64,000 nucleotides of DNA, taken from contig LJCX01000027.1 of assembly GCA_001298545.1 (NCBI GenBank), forward strand, positions 310,001 to 374,000. The letters run 5' to 3'. Origin of the DNA: Actinobacteria bacterium OV320 (GTDB lineage Bacteria; Actinomycetota; Actinomycetes; Streptomycetales; Streptomycetaceae). The translations under genes and the position numbers were made by a program. Of the stretch, positions 1-7,871 are shown in pieces. A model generated the notes under the pieces. The model searched no databases. It was given only the letters and a program-made list of their open reading frames with translations, and was not told where the DNA came from. The first letter of the stretch is position 1. Every line of letters begins with the position of its first letter.

Positions 1-1380
1 GGACTCGTCGGTCCCGGGGGCGTCGGTCCCGGGACCGGTCTCTTCGAGTGTCTTCAGGGCCGTGTCGAGGTCTCCGCGGGCGGCCGGTGGCCAGGCGGCG
101 GTGCCGGGGTGTTCGGCGAGGAGGTCGATCGGTGCGCCCGTCTCGCCCGACTGTGCGGCGGCCAACGCCAGTTCGGTGCAGCAGGCGCGGTCCTGCGGGG
201 CGGCGGCCAGGCCCTCCCGCGCCCAGGCCGCCGCCTCGCGCAGTTCTCCCCGCAGCCGTGAGAACCGCGCGCGGACGACGGCGTACCGCGCCGGTACCGG
301 TTCCCCCTCGGCGACGACCCACTCCCCCACGGGCGTGGGCGTCGTCCGGACGTCGGCCCGCTCGATCCGGCGGGTCAGCTCGGCCGCCTCGGCGTCGAGG
401 GCGGACGTGGTGGACCGTCGCCGGCCGGTGAGCCGCCTCGCGCGCAGCCGGCCGGCCTCGGCGCGCAGGACCGGGCCGTGCAGGGGGTGGGCCAGACGGA
501 GGGTCGCGTCGTCGCCGACGTCGAGGAGGCCGTCCGCCTCCAGGCGTTCGAGGATCCTCAGGTCCAGGGTGTCCGCCGCCAGCGGCAGCGGTTCGGCGAA
601 GGCGAGCCGGTCGAGGATCTCGCGTTCGTCGGGACAGGTGCGGGCGAGCACGGCGGCGGCGCGTTCCCGAAGGGCCGGGGTCACCGGTACGCGGCCGCGC
701 CAGGTCCGCTCATCGGTGTCCGCGTCCCTGGTCAGCAGGCCCTGCTCGCGCAGCGCGTCCAGCAGATCGCGCAGGAGGCGCAGATCGCCCCCGCACAGAC
801 GGTGCAGGCGGTCGACGGTGAGGGGCTCCAGGGGGCCACCGGCGCCGGCGTCGAGGAGTGGGGCGGTGTCCTCGCGGGGCAGCGGCTCCAGGGCGAGGCG
901 GGGCAGCAGTTCGCCGGTCCACAGGCGGGCGACCGCGCCGGGCGGGCGGGCCCCGTCCGTGACGAGGACCAGCAGCCGGGTGCGGCCCTGGACCGCCAAC
1001 TGGTGGAGCAGGGCCGCCGAGGCGTCGTCCAGCAGCTGCGCGTCGTCGACCAGCAATTGCCGTAGGCCGGAGAGGAGTTGGACCGCCCTGTGCAGGGTGA
1101 CGCCCTCGGGGAGCAGGTGGGCGAAGGCGGCGAACGGCAGGTCGCGGGTCCCGGGGGTGCCGGCCACCCGCGCGCAGTCGGTGCCGCGGATCGCCTCCAT
1201 GGCCAGCCGGGTGCGGCCGCAGCCCGCCGGTCCGGTGATCACCATGCCGGGCCGGCCCACCGCCAAGGAGCGGCGCACGAGCGCCAGTTCCTCGTCCCGG
1301 CCGGTGAACGGCCACGGCAGTCGCAGGGTCGTGTCCTGGGGTTCGAAGGTCGTCACATCATGGGGAGTCGGCATACTCAC
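1..1380 (-). CDS. AAA ATPase-type transcriptional regulator, N-terminal part (cut by window edge)
   Basis: The reading frame is open from a GTG at 1380 (or ATG at 1374) to the first base of the window, so the C-terminus is missing. Near the start there is an F-T-G-R-D-E-E box followed by a P-loop GPAGCGRT (residues about 48-55 from the ATG) and a Walker B-like LLVDDA about 50 residues later. This is the layout of the large LuxR-family (LAL/MalT-like) regulators of actinomycetes: ATPase, helical sensor region, then a C-terminal HTH. The usual P-loop Lys is Arg here, so ATP hydrolysis may be weak. The HTH itself would lie outside the window, so the LuxR assignment is inference. It is divergent from the metallopeptidase gene at 1453. 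Confidence 0.75.
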   Translation of the reverse strand, partial: MSMPTPHDVTTFEPQDTTLRLPWPFTGRDEELALVRRSLAVGRPGMVITGPAGCGRTRLAMEAIRGTDCARVAGTPGTRDLPFAAFAHLLPEGVTLHRAVQLLSGLRQLLVDDAQLLDDASAALLHQLAVQGRTRLLVLVTDGARPPGAVARLWTGELLPRLALEPLPREDTAPLLDAGAGGPLEPLTVDRLHRLCGGDLRLLRDLLDALREQGLLTRDADTDERTWRGRVPVTPALRERAAAVLARTCPDEREILDRLAFAEPLPLAADTLDLRILERLEADGLLDVGDDATLRLAHPLHGPVLRAEAGRLRARRLTGRRRSTTSALDAEAAELTRRIERADVRTTPTPVGEWVVAEGEPVPARYAVVRARFSRLRGELREAAAWAREGLAAAPQDRACCTELALAAAQSGETGAPIDLLAEHPGTAAWPPAARGDLDTALKTLEETGPGTDAPGTDES

Positions 1381-1452
1381 GCCTGATACAGGACGACTTG
1401 AGTAGCCCCCGACTCAGGCCGGCCGCCGGTCCCGGACGGCAACCTGGAACCC

Positions 1453-2538
1453 ATGACCGCCCGTTACTGCTCGCTCGCCCAGCAGTCGGCCCCCGCCTTC
1501 GCGCCGGGGCTGGCCGCCGAGCGGCTCGGCGCGCTGATGAGCGGGCGCCGGATGTGGGTCAACGGCACGGTGCTGCACTACTGCTTCCTCGACGGCGAGA
1601 GCGACGGGTCGGTCATCGCCCTGCCGGGTTCCGGGGGGACCCGCTGGGTGTCCTGGGTCGGCGGCGAGGACCAGCGGGAGGTGGTGCGGGACTGCTTCCG
1701 CGAGTGGCGGGAGCTGGGCATCGGGGTGTCCTTCGCCGAGGTCGCCGACCGCTCGGAGGCGGAGCTGCGCATCGGGTTCCAGCCGGGTGACGGCTCCTGG
1801 TCGGCGGTGGGCCGGGACGCGCTGTCGGCCGGACTCAACGAGCGGACCATGAACTTCGGCTGGGACCTGACCGCGCCCGGGGAGCGCGCGACGGCCCTGC
1901 ACGAGATCGGGCACGCGCTCGGCATGCAGCACGAGCACCAGAACCCGTTCGCCGGCCTCCACTGGGACGACGAGGCCGTGTACGCCGACCTCGCGGGCCC
2001 GCCCAACCACTGGGGCCGGGACCGGACCTGGTTCAACATCCTGCGCAAGCTGGACCCGGCCGAGGTGAACGGGTCGGTGTGGGACTCGCAGTCCGTCATG
2101 GAGTATCCGTTCTCGGCGGGGCTGATCCTGGAGCCGGAGCACTTCCGCGGGGGTGTGCATCCGTCCGGCGGGCTGTCGCCGCTGGACAAGGAGTTCGTCC
2201 TCGGCTGGTATCCGCCGCCCGAGGGGGCGCGGCCGCCGGCGCTGGTGCCGTTCCGTTCGGTGCCGCTGTCGCTGGGGCCGGGCGAGCAGGTCGACTTCAC
2301 CGTCGAGCCGCGCGAGACCCGCGAGTACACCTTCGCCACCTTCGGGGAGAGCGACTCCATGGTCGTGGTCTTCGAGGAGCGGGACGGGGAGCCCCGCTTC
2401 CTCGCGGGGCACGACGACGGAGGCACTCCGCACAACGCCACGATCAGGGTCCGGCTCGTCAGGGACCGCCGCTACTTCGTCCGCGTACGCCTGTACTCCG
2501 GCTGGGGTTCGGGCGAGACGGCGGTCATGTGCTGGTGA
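1453..2538 (+). CDS. Astacin-like (M12A-type) zinc metallopeptidase
   Basis: 361 aa. The zinc site is plain: H150-E-I-G-H154-A-L-G-M-Q-H160-E, the astacin form HExxHxxGxxHE. A Met-turn S-V-M216-E-Y218 follows about 55 residues later and supplies the family's tyrosine ligand. Residues about 240-361 form a beta-rich C-terminal domain. The family cleaves peptide bonds using one catalytic zinc. I see no signal peptide after the ATG, so secretion is not obvious; the protein may act inside the cell or leave by another route. The gene stands alone, divergent from the regulator at 1380, and ends in a strong tandem hairpin. Product class is certain; the substrate cannot be read from sequence. Confidence 0.85.
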   Translation: MTARYCSLAQQSAPAFAPGLAAERLGALMSGRRMWVNGTVLHYCFLDGESDGSVIALPGSGGTRWVSWVGGEDQREVVRDCFREWRELGIGVSFAEVADRSEAELRIGFQPGDGSWSAVGRDALSAGLNERTMNFGWDLTAPGERATALHEIGHALGMQHEHQNPFAGLHWDDEAVYADLAGPPNHWGRDRTWFNILRKLDPAEVNGSVWDSQSVMEYPFSAGLILEPEHFRGGVHPSGGLSPLDKEFVLGWYPPPEGARPPALVPFRSVPLSLGPGEQVDFTVEPRETREYTFATFGESDSMVVVFEERDGEPRFLAGHDDGGTPHNATIRVRLVRDRRYFVRVRLYSGWGSGETAVMCW

Positions 2539-2582
2539 GCCGTGAGGCCACCCGCGAACCACAGTCCGGCGCCGGGGGAAGC

Positions 2583-2657
2583 GCCGGGGACGCGTCGCCT
2601 TCGGGGGAGGGGGACGCGTCCCCGGCCACACCGGGTCCGCCGCCCACGGGCGGACCC
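2583..2657 (+). terminator. Two consecutive hairpins after the metallopeptidase gene
   Basis: First hairpin: 13-bp perfect arms at 2583-2595 and 2614-2626 with an 18-nt loop (core GGGGACGCGT / ACGCGTCCCC). Second hairpin: 9-bp arms at 2633-2641 and 2649-2657 (GGGTCCGCC / GGCGGACCC). There is no U-tract, as is usual for streptomycete terminators. They separate the metallopeptidase from the exporter gene downstream. Confidence 0.7.
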
Positions 2658-2734
2658 GCCCGGCGTGTTTCCATCGTGCGAACAGGCCGGCCGGGACGGG
2701 GACAGGAGCGTCCGGGCGGTGTGAGCATGACGGC

Positions 2735-4192
2735 ATGCTTCCGGGAGATGATCGCGCGGCCCGGCGGGTACTGACGGTCTGCCTGGCGGCCGGGGCGACG
2801 ACCCTGCTGGACCAGTCGGTCCTCAACATCGCCGTCCCCGCGCTGCGCCAGTCGTTGTCCGCCGGCGCGACGGACGTGCAGTGGATCGTCTCGGGCTACT
2901 CATTGGCCTTCGGGCTCGCCCTGGTGCCGGGCGGCAGTCTGGGTGACGTACGCGGCCGCAAACACCTGTTCCTCGTCGGCCTTTCGACGTTCGTGCTGTG
3001 CGGTCTGGTCGCCGCCACCGGCACCCACCCGGCCACGGTGGTCGTGGCCCGGCTGGTGCAGGGGGCGGGCGCCGGACTGGTCAACTCCCAGGTGATCGGT
3101 ACGCTCCAGGACGTCTTCCACGGCCTGGACCGGGCCCGCGCCCTCGGCCTGTACGCGGTCACCGGCGGGGTCGCGGCGGCACTGGGCCCGGCGCTCGGCG
3201 GTGCGCTGGTCGCGCTGTGCGGTCCCGGGACGGGCTGGCGGCTGTGTCTGCTGCTGAGCGCGCCGTGCGGGGCGGTCACCCTGTGGCTGGCGGCACGCCG
3301 GCTGCCACCGCCCCGGCGGGTGGCGGCGCCCGGCCGTCCCGACCTGTGGGGACTGCTGTGCGTGGCGGCCCTGACCCTGTCGCTGATGCTCCCGTTCATC
3401 CGGACGCCGGACAGTGGTGGCGCGGTCGCGCTGTGGGGAGCGGCGGCGCTGGTCGCGGCGGGCGCGCTGGTGCTGGGCCAGTGGTGGCGGGTCCGGCGGG
3501 GGCGGGTGCCGCTGGTGCACCCCTCGCTGATCCGCTCGGCGCCGTACACGCTGGGCACGCTGGTGGCGATGGCGAACTTCGGCGCGGCCCTGGCGGCCGG
3601 GCTGGTGCTGACGCTGTTCCTGCAGAGCGGGCTCGGTCTCTCGGCGCTGACCACGGCGGCCGTGACGCTCCCGTCGGCGGTCGCGATGGGGGTGTCGTCG
3701 GCGGTTGCCTGGCGGGTGGTGCGTCGGATCGGCGCCCGTACCGTCACCCTCGGTCTGTCGGTGGGCGTCCTCGCCCTGCTGGGCGGCGCCCTGGCGGCGG
3801 TGACGCTGCCGCTCGCCGCGTTGCCGCTCGTGCTCGCGGCGGTCCAGGTGGCCTCGGGCGCCGGGGCCGGGCTGACCGTCTCCCCGAACCAGGCGCGTGT
3901 CCTGCAGCACGCCCCGGCCGAGGCGGCGGGGGTGGCGGGCGGCATCCTGCAGATGACCCAGCGGATCGCGGCGGCGGTGTGCCTCAGCGCGGTCTCCGGG
4001 ATCTACCTGAGGGGTGCGTCCTCGGCGGAGGGCGTGCCGCGGACGGCGTTCGCGATCGCGTCGGTCGTCTGCGCGGGCCTGCTGGCGGCGGCCCTGCCGC
4101 TGAGTCTGGCGCTGGCACGCGGCCCGTCCGGTACGGGACGCGTGACCGGGCGGACGGGAGCCACGGACCGCACGTCGAGCGAGGCGCCTTAG
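2735..4192 (+). CDS. MFS drug:proton antiporter, DHA2 (EmrB/QacA) family
   Basis: 485 aa, strongly hydrophobic along nearly the whole length, consistent with 14 membrane segments. An L-D-x-S-V-L-N-I-A-V-P-A-L stretch near residue 27 matches the DHA2 motif in the first helix, and G-D-V-R-G-R-K after helix 2 is MFS motif A. The family exports small hydrophobic compounds in exchange for protons. The C-terminal 25 residues are polar. The gene is preceded by the tandem terminator of the metallopeptidase gene and has no adjacent regulator of its own, so the substrate is unknown. The RBS before the chosen ATG is weak. Confidence 0.85.
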   Translation: MLPGDDRAARRVLTVCLAAGATTLLDQSVLNIAVPALRQSLSAGATDVQWIVSGYSLAFGLALVPGGSLGDVRGRKHLFLVGLSTFVLCGLVAATGTHPATVVVARLVQGAGAGLVNSQVIGTLQDVFHGLDRARALGLYAVTGGVAAALGPALGGALVALCGPGTGWRLCLLLSAPCGAVTLWLAARRLPPPRRVAAPGRPDLWGLLCVAALTLSLMLPFIRTPDSGGAVALWGAAALVAAGALVLGQWWRVRRGRVPLVHPSLIRSAPYTLGTLVAMANFGAALAAGLVLTLFLQSGLGLSALTTAAVTLPSAVAMGVSSAVAWRVVRRIGARTVTLGLSVGVLALLGGALAAVTLPLAALPLVLAAVQVASGAGAGLTVSPNQARVLQHAPAEAAGVAGGILQMTQRIAAAVCLSAVSGIYLRGASSAEGVPRTAFAIASVVCAGLLAAALPLSLALARGPSGTGRVTGRTGATDRTSSEAP

Positions 4193-4395
4193 CCGTCGGC
4201 GGGTCAGCGGGTCGGCAGGTCAGCGGGTCAGCGGGTGGACGGGCGGCGGGGCTGTGGCGGAGGGGGCGACAGGCGGTCGGCGGCACGGCGGGGCAGCGGG
4301 CGAACGGGCGGCGGCCGACGGGTCGGCGGCGGCGCGTCGGCGGCGGGGGAGCAGCAGGCGGCCCGCCGGGGCAGCAGGCAGCGGGCGGCCGCGGG
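4193..4395. repeat. Short GC-rich direct repeats between convergent genes
   Basis: About 200 bases with no supportable gene. The left half repeats GGGTCAGC and GGGTCGGC units several times, followed by GGCGGC-rich sequence. It lies between the convergent exporter and sulfurtransferase genes, so it probably holds their terminators; no single perfect hairpin dominates. Confidence 0.45.
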
Positions 4396-5310
4396 TCAGT
4401 CGTCCTGCCTCGGCCGTGTCCGGGCCGCGTCGCCCTGCTCGAGCGGTCGCGCCGGGTCCTTCGACCATTCCTCCAGCGAACCGTCGTAGAGGGACACGTC
4501 CTCGCGCCCGAGCAGGGTGAGGGCGAGGGCGACCCCGGCGGCCGACACGCCGCCGCCGCAGTACAGGACGACCGGCGTGTCGGCGGCGTCGAGACCGGCA
4601 CCGACGCGCGCGGCGAGGGCGGCCGCGGGCAACACGCGCCCTTCGCCGTCCAGGAGTTCGCGACCGGGAAGACTCCGGCTCCCGGGGATGTGTCCGCGTC
4701 GGCTGTACCGGGTGGGGGCCGACCCGTCGAAGCCGGCCGCGGGCAGCGCGCAGACCAGTGTGCCGGGCCGCTCTCCCCGGCTGATGGCCTCCACCGCGTG
4801 GACATCGGTCCACAGTTCGGGACGCGGGACGGGCGTCACGGGGGTCACCTCGGGCACCGGCACCGGGTCGTCGCCGGACGCGAGCGGCCGTCCCGCCGAC
4901 TCCCAGGCCGCGAGGCCCCCGTCGAGCACGGCCGCCGGCACGGAGATCGCCCGCAGCATCCACCACAGCCGGGCCGCCCAGATCCCACCCGCGGTGTCGT
5001 ACGCGACCACCGCGCCGCCCTCCCCCACGCCGACCCGGGCGAGCGCGCGGGACAGCGCCCGCGGACCCGGCACGGTGAAGTGGCAGGACGCGTCGCGGTC
5101 GGAGAAGTCCCCGGTCAGGTCGGCGTGCCGGGACCCGGGGAGGTGTCGTCGGAGCCATCCCTCACGGCCGCTCGCACTGCGGTGGTCACCGTCGTGCCGG
5201 GGTGAGGGAAGCAGCACCGTGGCGTCGAGGACGACCAGCCGGGGATCGTCGAGCCGGGCGGCCAGCCAGGTGTCGTCGACGAGGGGGCCGGGCAGCGGGG
5301 AGGTGGTCAT
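4396..5310 (-). CDS. Thiosulfate/3-mercaptopyruvate sulfurtransferase (two rhodanese domains)
   Basis: 304 aa, the usual length for tandem-rhodanese sulfurtransferases. The N-terminal domain (about residues 8-145) is structural; the C-terminal domain (about 165-290) carries the active-site loop Y-C251-G-G-G-V-S-A-A. The family moves sulfane sulfur from thiosulfate (loop CRxGx[RT]) or mercaptopyruvate (CG[SG]xV[TS]) to a thiol acceptor through a Cys-persulfide, and the loop here is closer to the mercaptopyruvate type. It is divergent from the thiamine-precursor-like operon, which fits a local role in sulfur supply. Cytosolic; no signal peptide. Confidence 0.88.
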   Translation of the reverse strand: MTTSPLPGPLVDDTWLAARLDDPRLVVLDATVLLPSPRHDGDHRSASGREGWLRRHLPGSRHADLTGDFSDRDASCHFTVPGPRALSRALARVGVGEGGAVVAYDTAGGIWAARLWWMLRAISVPAAVLDGGLAAWESAGRPLASGDDPVPVPEVTPVTPVPRPELWTDVHAVEAISRGERPGTLVCALPAAGFDGSAPTRYSRRGHIPGSRSLPGRELLDGEGRVLPAAALAARVGAGLDAADTPVVLYCGGGVSAAGVALALTLLGREDVSLYDGSLEEWSKDPARPLEQGDAARTRPRQDD

Positions 5311-5383
5311 GGCGGCCGATGGTACGCCCGTGAGCTGGGCGTCTTACCCACTGATCACGGCCGTCTCATATTCCGGATCAAGG

Positions 5384-5414
5384 TTGCGCGAGGACCGTCG
5401 GCTGCCGTTATGGT
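5384..5414 (+). promoter_or_regulatory. Possible promoter for the 5.4-10.5 kb operon
   Basis: TTGCGC at 5384-5389 and TATGGT at 5409-5414 resemble -35 and -10 boxes with a rather long 19-base spacer. A start site near 5421 would place the RNA 5' end just before the pairing stem of the structured leader at 5424. Confidence 0.4.
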
Positions 5415-5423
5415 TTCGGCCAT

Positions 5424-5540
5424 CTACGCGGGAGCCCCTCCCCGGACGGGCTGAGAGGGCGTCTGGGATCCGTTCGTCGAACGCGGTCCCCATGGGGACG
5501 CCGACCGCACGAAACGCGCCCAGGCGCCCCGCGTAGGAGT
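5424..5540 (+). ncRNA. Diverged THI-box (TPP riboswitch-like) leader element
   Basis: The closing stem is a perfect 9-bp match: CTACGCGGG at 5424-5432 with CCCGCGTAG at 5528-5536. Inside are the THI-box marks GGGCTGAGAGGG (5448-5459) and a later GACCG-CACGAA (5503-5513 region), and the element ends in GCGTAGGAG as in canonical TPP switches. The stretch that normally reads GAACCTGATC-GG-TAAT-CC and forms the pyrophosphate-binding helix is replaced by GAAACGCGCCCAGGCGCC. It therefore looks like a TPP-type aptamer that keeps the pyrimidine side but not the pyrophosphate side. The downstream genes are NMT1/ThiY-like, which supports the thiamine link. Ligand unknown. Confidence 0.6.
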
Positions 5541-5544
5541 TCAC

Positions 5545-5655
5545 GTGTCCGCAGCAGTAGAGCCGAAGCCTCCGGTGGTCTCCACCCCGGCGGGCAGCTC
5601 CTGTTGTTGTCGCCCGGGCAACCGCCGCGCGTGCCGTTGTCGCCGGACCGTCTGA
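5545..5655 (+). CDS. Short ORF with a Cys-Cys-Cys run (candidate cysteine-sensing leader peptide)
   Basis: A 36-codon ORF starts with GTG 5 bases after an AGGAG ribosome site (the end of the THI-like element) and stops at TGA 5653-5655. It contains three consecutive TGT codons followed by two more Cys codons within nine residues (C-C-C-R-P-G-N-R-R-A-C-R-C). Short ORFs with runs of Cys codons upstream of sulfur genes act as cysteine-responsive attenuators in mycobacteria; the same role is inferred here. The next gene starts about 105 bases downstream. No protein function is expected. Confidence 0.55.
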   Translation: MSAAVEPKPPVVSTPAGSSCCCRPGNRRACRCRRTV

Positions 5656-5674
5656 CCGTCTGACCGTCTGACCG
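5646..5674. repeat. 8-bp tandem repeat (GACCGTCT x3.6)
   Basis: Three full GACCGTCT units at 5646-5653, 5654-5661 and 5662-5669 plus a partial copy, followed by GCACC repeats to about 5690. The first unit overlaps the stop codon of the Cys-rich short ORF. It lies in the leader between that ORF and the NMT1-like gene. Confidence 0.7.
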
Positions 5675-5759
5675 CGCACCGCACCGCACCGCACGCCGCA
5701 CGATCCCTCCCCCTCCGCCACTCTTCCGCGTTCCCGCGCGCCGCCTTCGGAGTTCCCTC

Positions 5760-6683
5760 ATGCCGCACATCCGGGTCATGCTCGACTATTTCCATCCCTG
5801 GCCCAATTCCTCCGGTTTCTATGTGGCCCGTGCCCGCCGCTGGTTCGCGCAGGCCGGGCTGGACGTGGAACTCGTGGTCCAGGATCCGGGACGCGGTGAC
5901 ACCCTGGAGTACCTGGCCCGCGGCGAGGTGGACTTCGGCGTCTTCCCGCCCAACCGGCTGCTGGCCCGGCGCGCCGCGCACGGCCAGCCGCTGATCGCGG
6001 TGGCCGCCGTCAACCACCGGGGCCTGGAGGCGATCCAGACCACCGCGTCCACCGGGATCACCCGCCCCCGTGAGCTCGCGGGCCGTCGCCTCGCCCTGAA
6101 CCCGACCCCGCGCGGCCTGGCCATGGTCCGCCATCTGGTGGCGGCCGACGGCGGCGATCCGGACGCGGTGGTCACGATCGACGCGGGCACCCGCGAACTG
6201 ACCGTCGACGACATCGAGGCGGGCGAGGCCGACGCCACCTTCGGCACCTACTGGTCCTGGGACGCGCTGCGCGGCGACCTCCCCGAGGAGCGGCGCGTGA
6301 CCTGGCCGGTCGACGAGATCGGCGCGCCCCTCTACCACAGCTACCTGCTGGGCACGAACGAGCGCCTGCTCGCCGAACAGCCCTCTCTCGTGCGGGACTT
6401 CCTCGCCGTCACGGCCCGGGGCTACGCGGCCGCCGCGCAGGACGCCGAGCGGACGCTGGAGCTGCTCGAAGGGGTCATCCCCTACTTCCCACGCCCGCTG
6501 ATAGCCCGTTCCCTCGCCCTGATCGCACCCACCTGGACGGATCCGCAAGGCCGTTGGGGAGTGATCGACCCGGCGCGCACGGGCCCGTACGCGCACTGGC
6601 TCGCGGAGCACGGCGCCCTCGCGCACGACCGGGACTGGGACCGCTCCTTCACCAACGCGCTGCTGCCGGCCGTGACCGCATGA
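5760..6683 (+). CDS. NMT1/THI5-like ABC substrate-binding protein (thiamine pyrimidine type)
   Basis: 307 aa. The start V-M-L-D-Y-F-H-P-W-P-N-S-S-G-F-Y-V-A-R matches the N-terminus of NMT1/THI5/ThiY-like binding proteins, where this loop meets the pyrimidine ring. Middle segments such as G-E-V-D-F-G-V-F-P-P-N fit the periplasmic-binding fold. Unlike the second binding protein of this operon it has no signal peptide or lipobox, so it may be cytosolic, or it may rely on another export signal. It begins after a THI-box-like leader and its stop overlaps the start of a small leader ORF at 6680. A role in HMP or formyl-aminopyrimidine uptake or salvage is inferred. Confidence 0.78.
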   Translation: MPHIRVMLDYFHPWPNSSGFYVARARRWFAQAGLDVELVVQDPGRGDTLEYLARGEVDFGVFPPNRLLARRAAHGQPLIAVAAVNHRGLEAIQTTASTGITRPRELAGRRLALNPTPRGLAMVRHLVAADGGDPDAVVTIDAGTRELTVDDIEAGEADATFGTYWSWDALRGDLPEERRVTWPVDEIGAPLYHSYLLGTNERLLAEQPSLVRDFLAVTARGYAAAAQDAERTLELLEGVIPYFPRPLIARSLALIAPTWTDPQGRWGVIDPARTGPYAHWLAEHGALAHDRDWDRSFTNALLPAVTA

Positions 6684-6772
6684 GTGTCCTGTCCTGCCAG
6701 GCGCGCGGGCTCACCCGGCGGCTGGCCGTCGACTTCAAGCGGGTGGACAGCGCGCTGTGTCGCCGGGCGTGA
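6680..6772 (+). CDS. Leader peptide with conserved V-D-F-x-R-V-x-S-A-L-C core
   Basis: 30-codon ORF whose ATG overlaps the stop of the NMT1-like gene (ATGA). The peptide ends in A-V-D-F-K-R-V-D-S-A-L-C-R-R-A. Nearly the same core (A-V-D-L-L-R-V-N-S-A-L-C) is found in the leader ORF at 19698-19847, and related ones are at 15568 and 21113. Peptides of this kind, annotated only as putative leader peptides in actinomycetes, precede sulfur-related genes. It sits 46 bases before the ThiY-like lipoprotein gene and is probably regulatory rather than functional as a protein. Confidence 0.65.
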   Translation: MSVLSCQARGLTRRLAVDFKRVDSALCRRA

Positions 6773-6818
6773 CCGCGCCGACGCCGCCCCGACCCCCCTG
6801 GCCCCCGAAGGAACCCTC

Positions 6819-7871
6819 ATGCACCGCCGTACCGTCCTGTCCGTCATAGCCGCGTCGGCCGTTCTCGCCGCGACCGGCTGCTCGGCGGACCCCTCGGCCG
6901 ACGCCACCGCGAAGGACGGCACCACGACCGTCACCCTCGCCCTGGACTGGACCCCGAACACCAACCACACCGGCATCTACGTGGCGCAGCAGAAGGGCTG
7001 GTTCAAGGCCGCCGGCATCGATCTGAAGATCGTGCCCTACGGTTCGACCGCGCCCGAGACCCTGATCGCGAGCCACAAGGCCGACTTCGGCATCTCCTAC
7101 CAGGAGGGCGTCACCACGGCGCGCGCCGCCGGACAGGACATCACCTCCGTCTACGCGGTCACCCAGAAGACGAACGTCACCATCGCCGTGCGCGCCGGCC
7201 GCACCGACATCACCTCCCCCAAGGACCTGGACGGCGAGACGTACGCCGGTTTCGGCGCGCCCTACGAGAAGCCGCTGCTGCAGAAGGTGATCCGCAACGC
7301 GGGCGGCAAGGGTGACTTCAAGCAGGTCACCCTCAGCACCTCGGCGTACGCGGCGCTCTACGCGGGCAAGGCGGACTTCGCGATGCCGATGCCGACCTGG
7401 GAGGGGCTGGAGGCGGAGCTGAGCGGCAAGCCGCTGAAGAACTTCCAGCTGTCCGACTACGGCTTCCCGGCGATCTACTCGACGCTCCTCGCGTCCTCCG
7501 ACCGGTTCCTCAAGCAGCACCCGGAGGTCGCGAGGAAGTTCCTGGCCGCCGTCGACCAGGGGTACAGGTACGCGGCCGACCATCCCGACCAGGCCGCGGA
7601 CCTCCTCGTCGACGCCAACAAGAGCGTGCTCACCAACACCGAACTCGTGCGCAAGAGCGAGGAGTTGCTGTCCAAGGAGTACTACCGGGCAGCCGACGGC
7701 ACGATCGGCACCCAGAGCGAGGAGCGCTGGCAGGCCTTCGCCGACTTCGAGTACCGGGCCGGGCTGCTGAGCGACGCGAACGGCAGCAGGCTGACCGAGG
7801 CCCCGGACGCCACGTCGTTCTTCACCAACGCCTATCTGCCCGCCTCGAAGGACGCGGGGAGCGCCAAGTGA
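6819..7871 (+). CDS. ABC transporter substrate-binding lipoprotein, ThiY-like
   Basis: 350 aa from the ATG at 6819, which follows a GAAGGAA ribosome site. Residues 1-23 form a lipoprotein signal ending in a lipobox (A-A-T-G-C). The mature protein opens with L-A-L-D-W-T-P-N-T-N-H-T-G-I-Y-V-A-Q, the hallmark of ThiY/NMT1-type receptors for thiamine pyrimidine precursors. It is tethered to the outer face of the membrane and feeds the permease and ATPase that follow with 4-base overlaps. A relative with a sulfonate or other ligand cannot be excluded because a cysteine-type leader peptide precedes it. Confidence 0.85.
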   Translation: MHRRTVLSVIAASAVLAATGCSADPSADATAKDGTTTVTLALDWTPNTNHTGIYVAQQKGWFKAAGIDLKIVPYGSTAPETLIASHKADFGISYQEGVTTARAAGQDITSVYAVTQKTNVTIAVRAGRTDITSPKDLDGETYAGFGAPYEKPLLQKVIRNAGGKGDFKQVTLSTSAYAALYAGKADFAMPMPTWEGLEAELSGKPLKNFQLSDYGFPAIYSTLLASSDRFLKQHPEVARKFLAAVDQGYRYAADHPDQAADLLVDANKSVLTNTELVRKSEELLSKEYYRAADGTIGTQSEERWQAFADFEYRAGLLSDANGSRLTEAPDATSFFTNAYLPASKDAGSAK

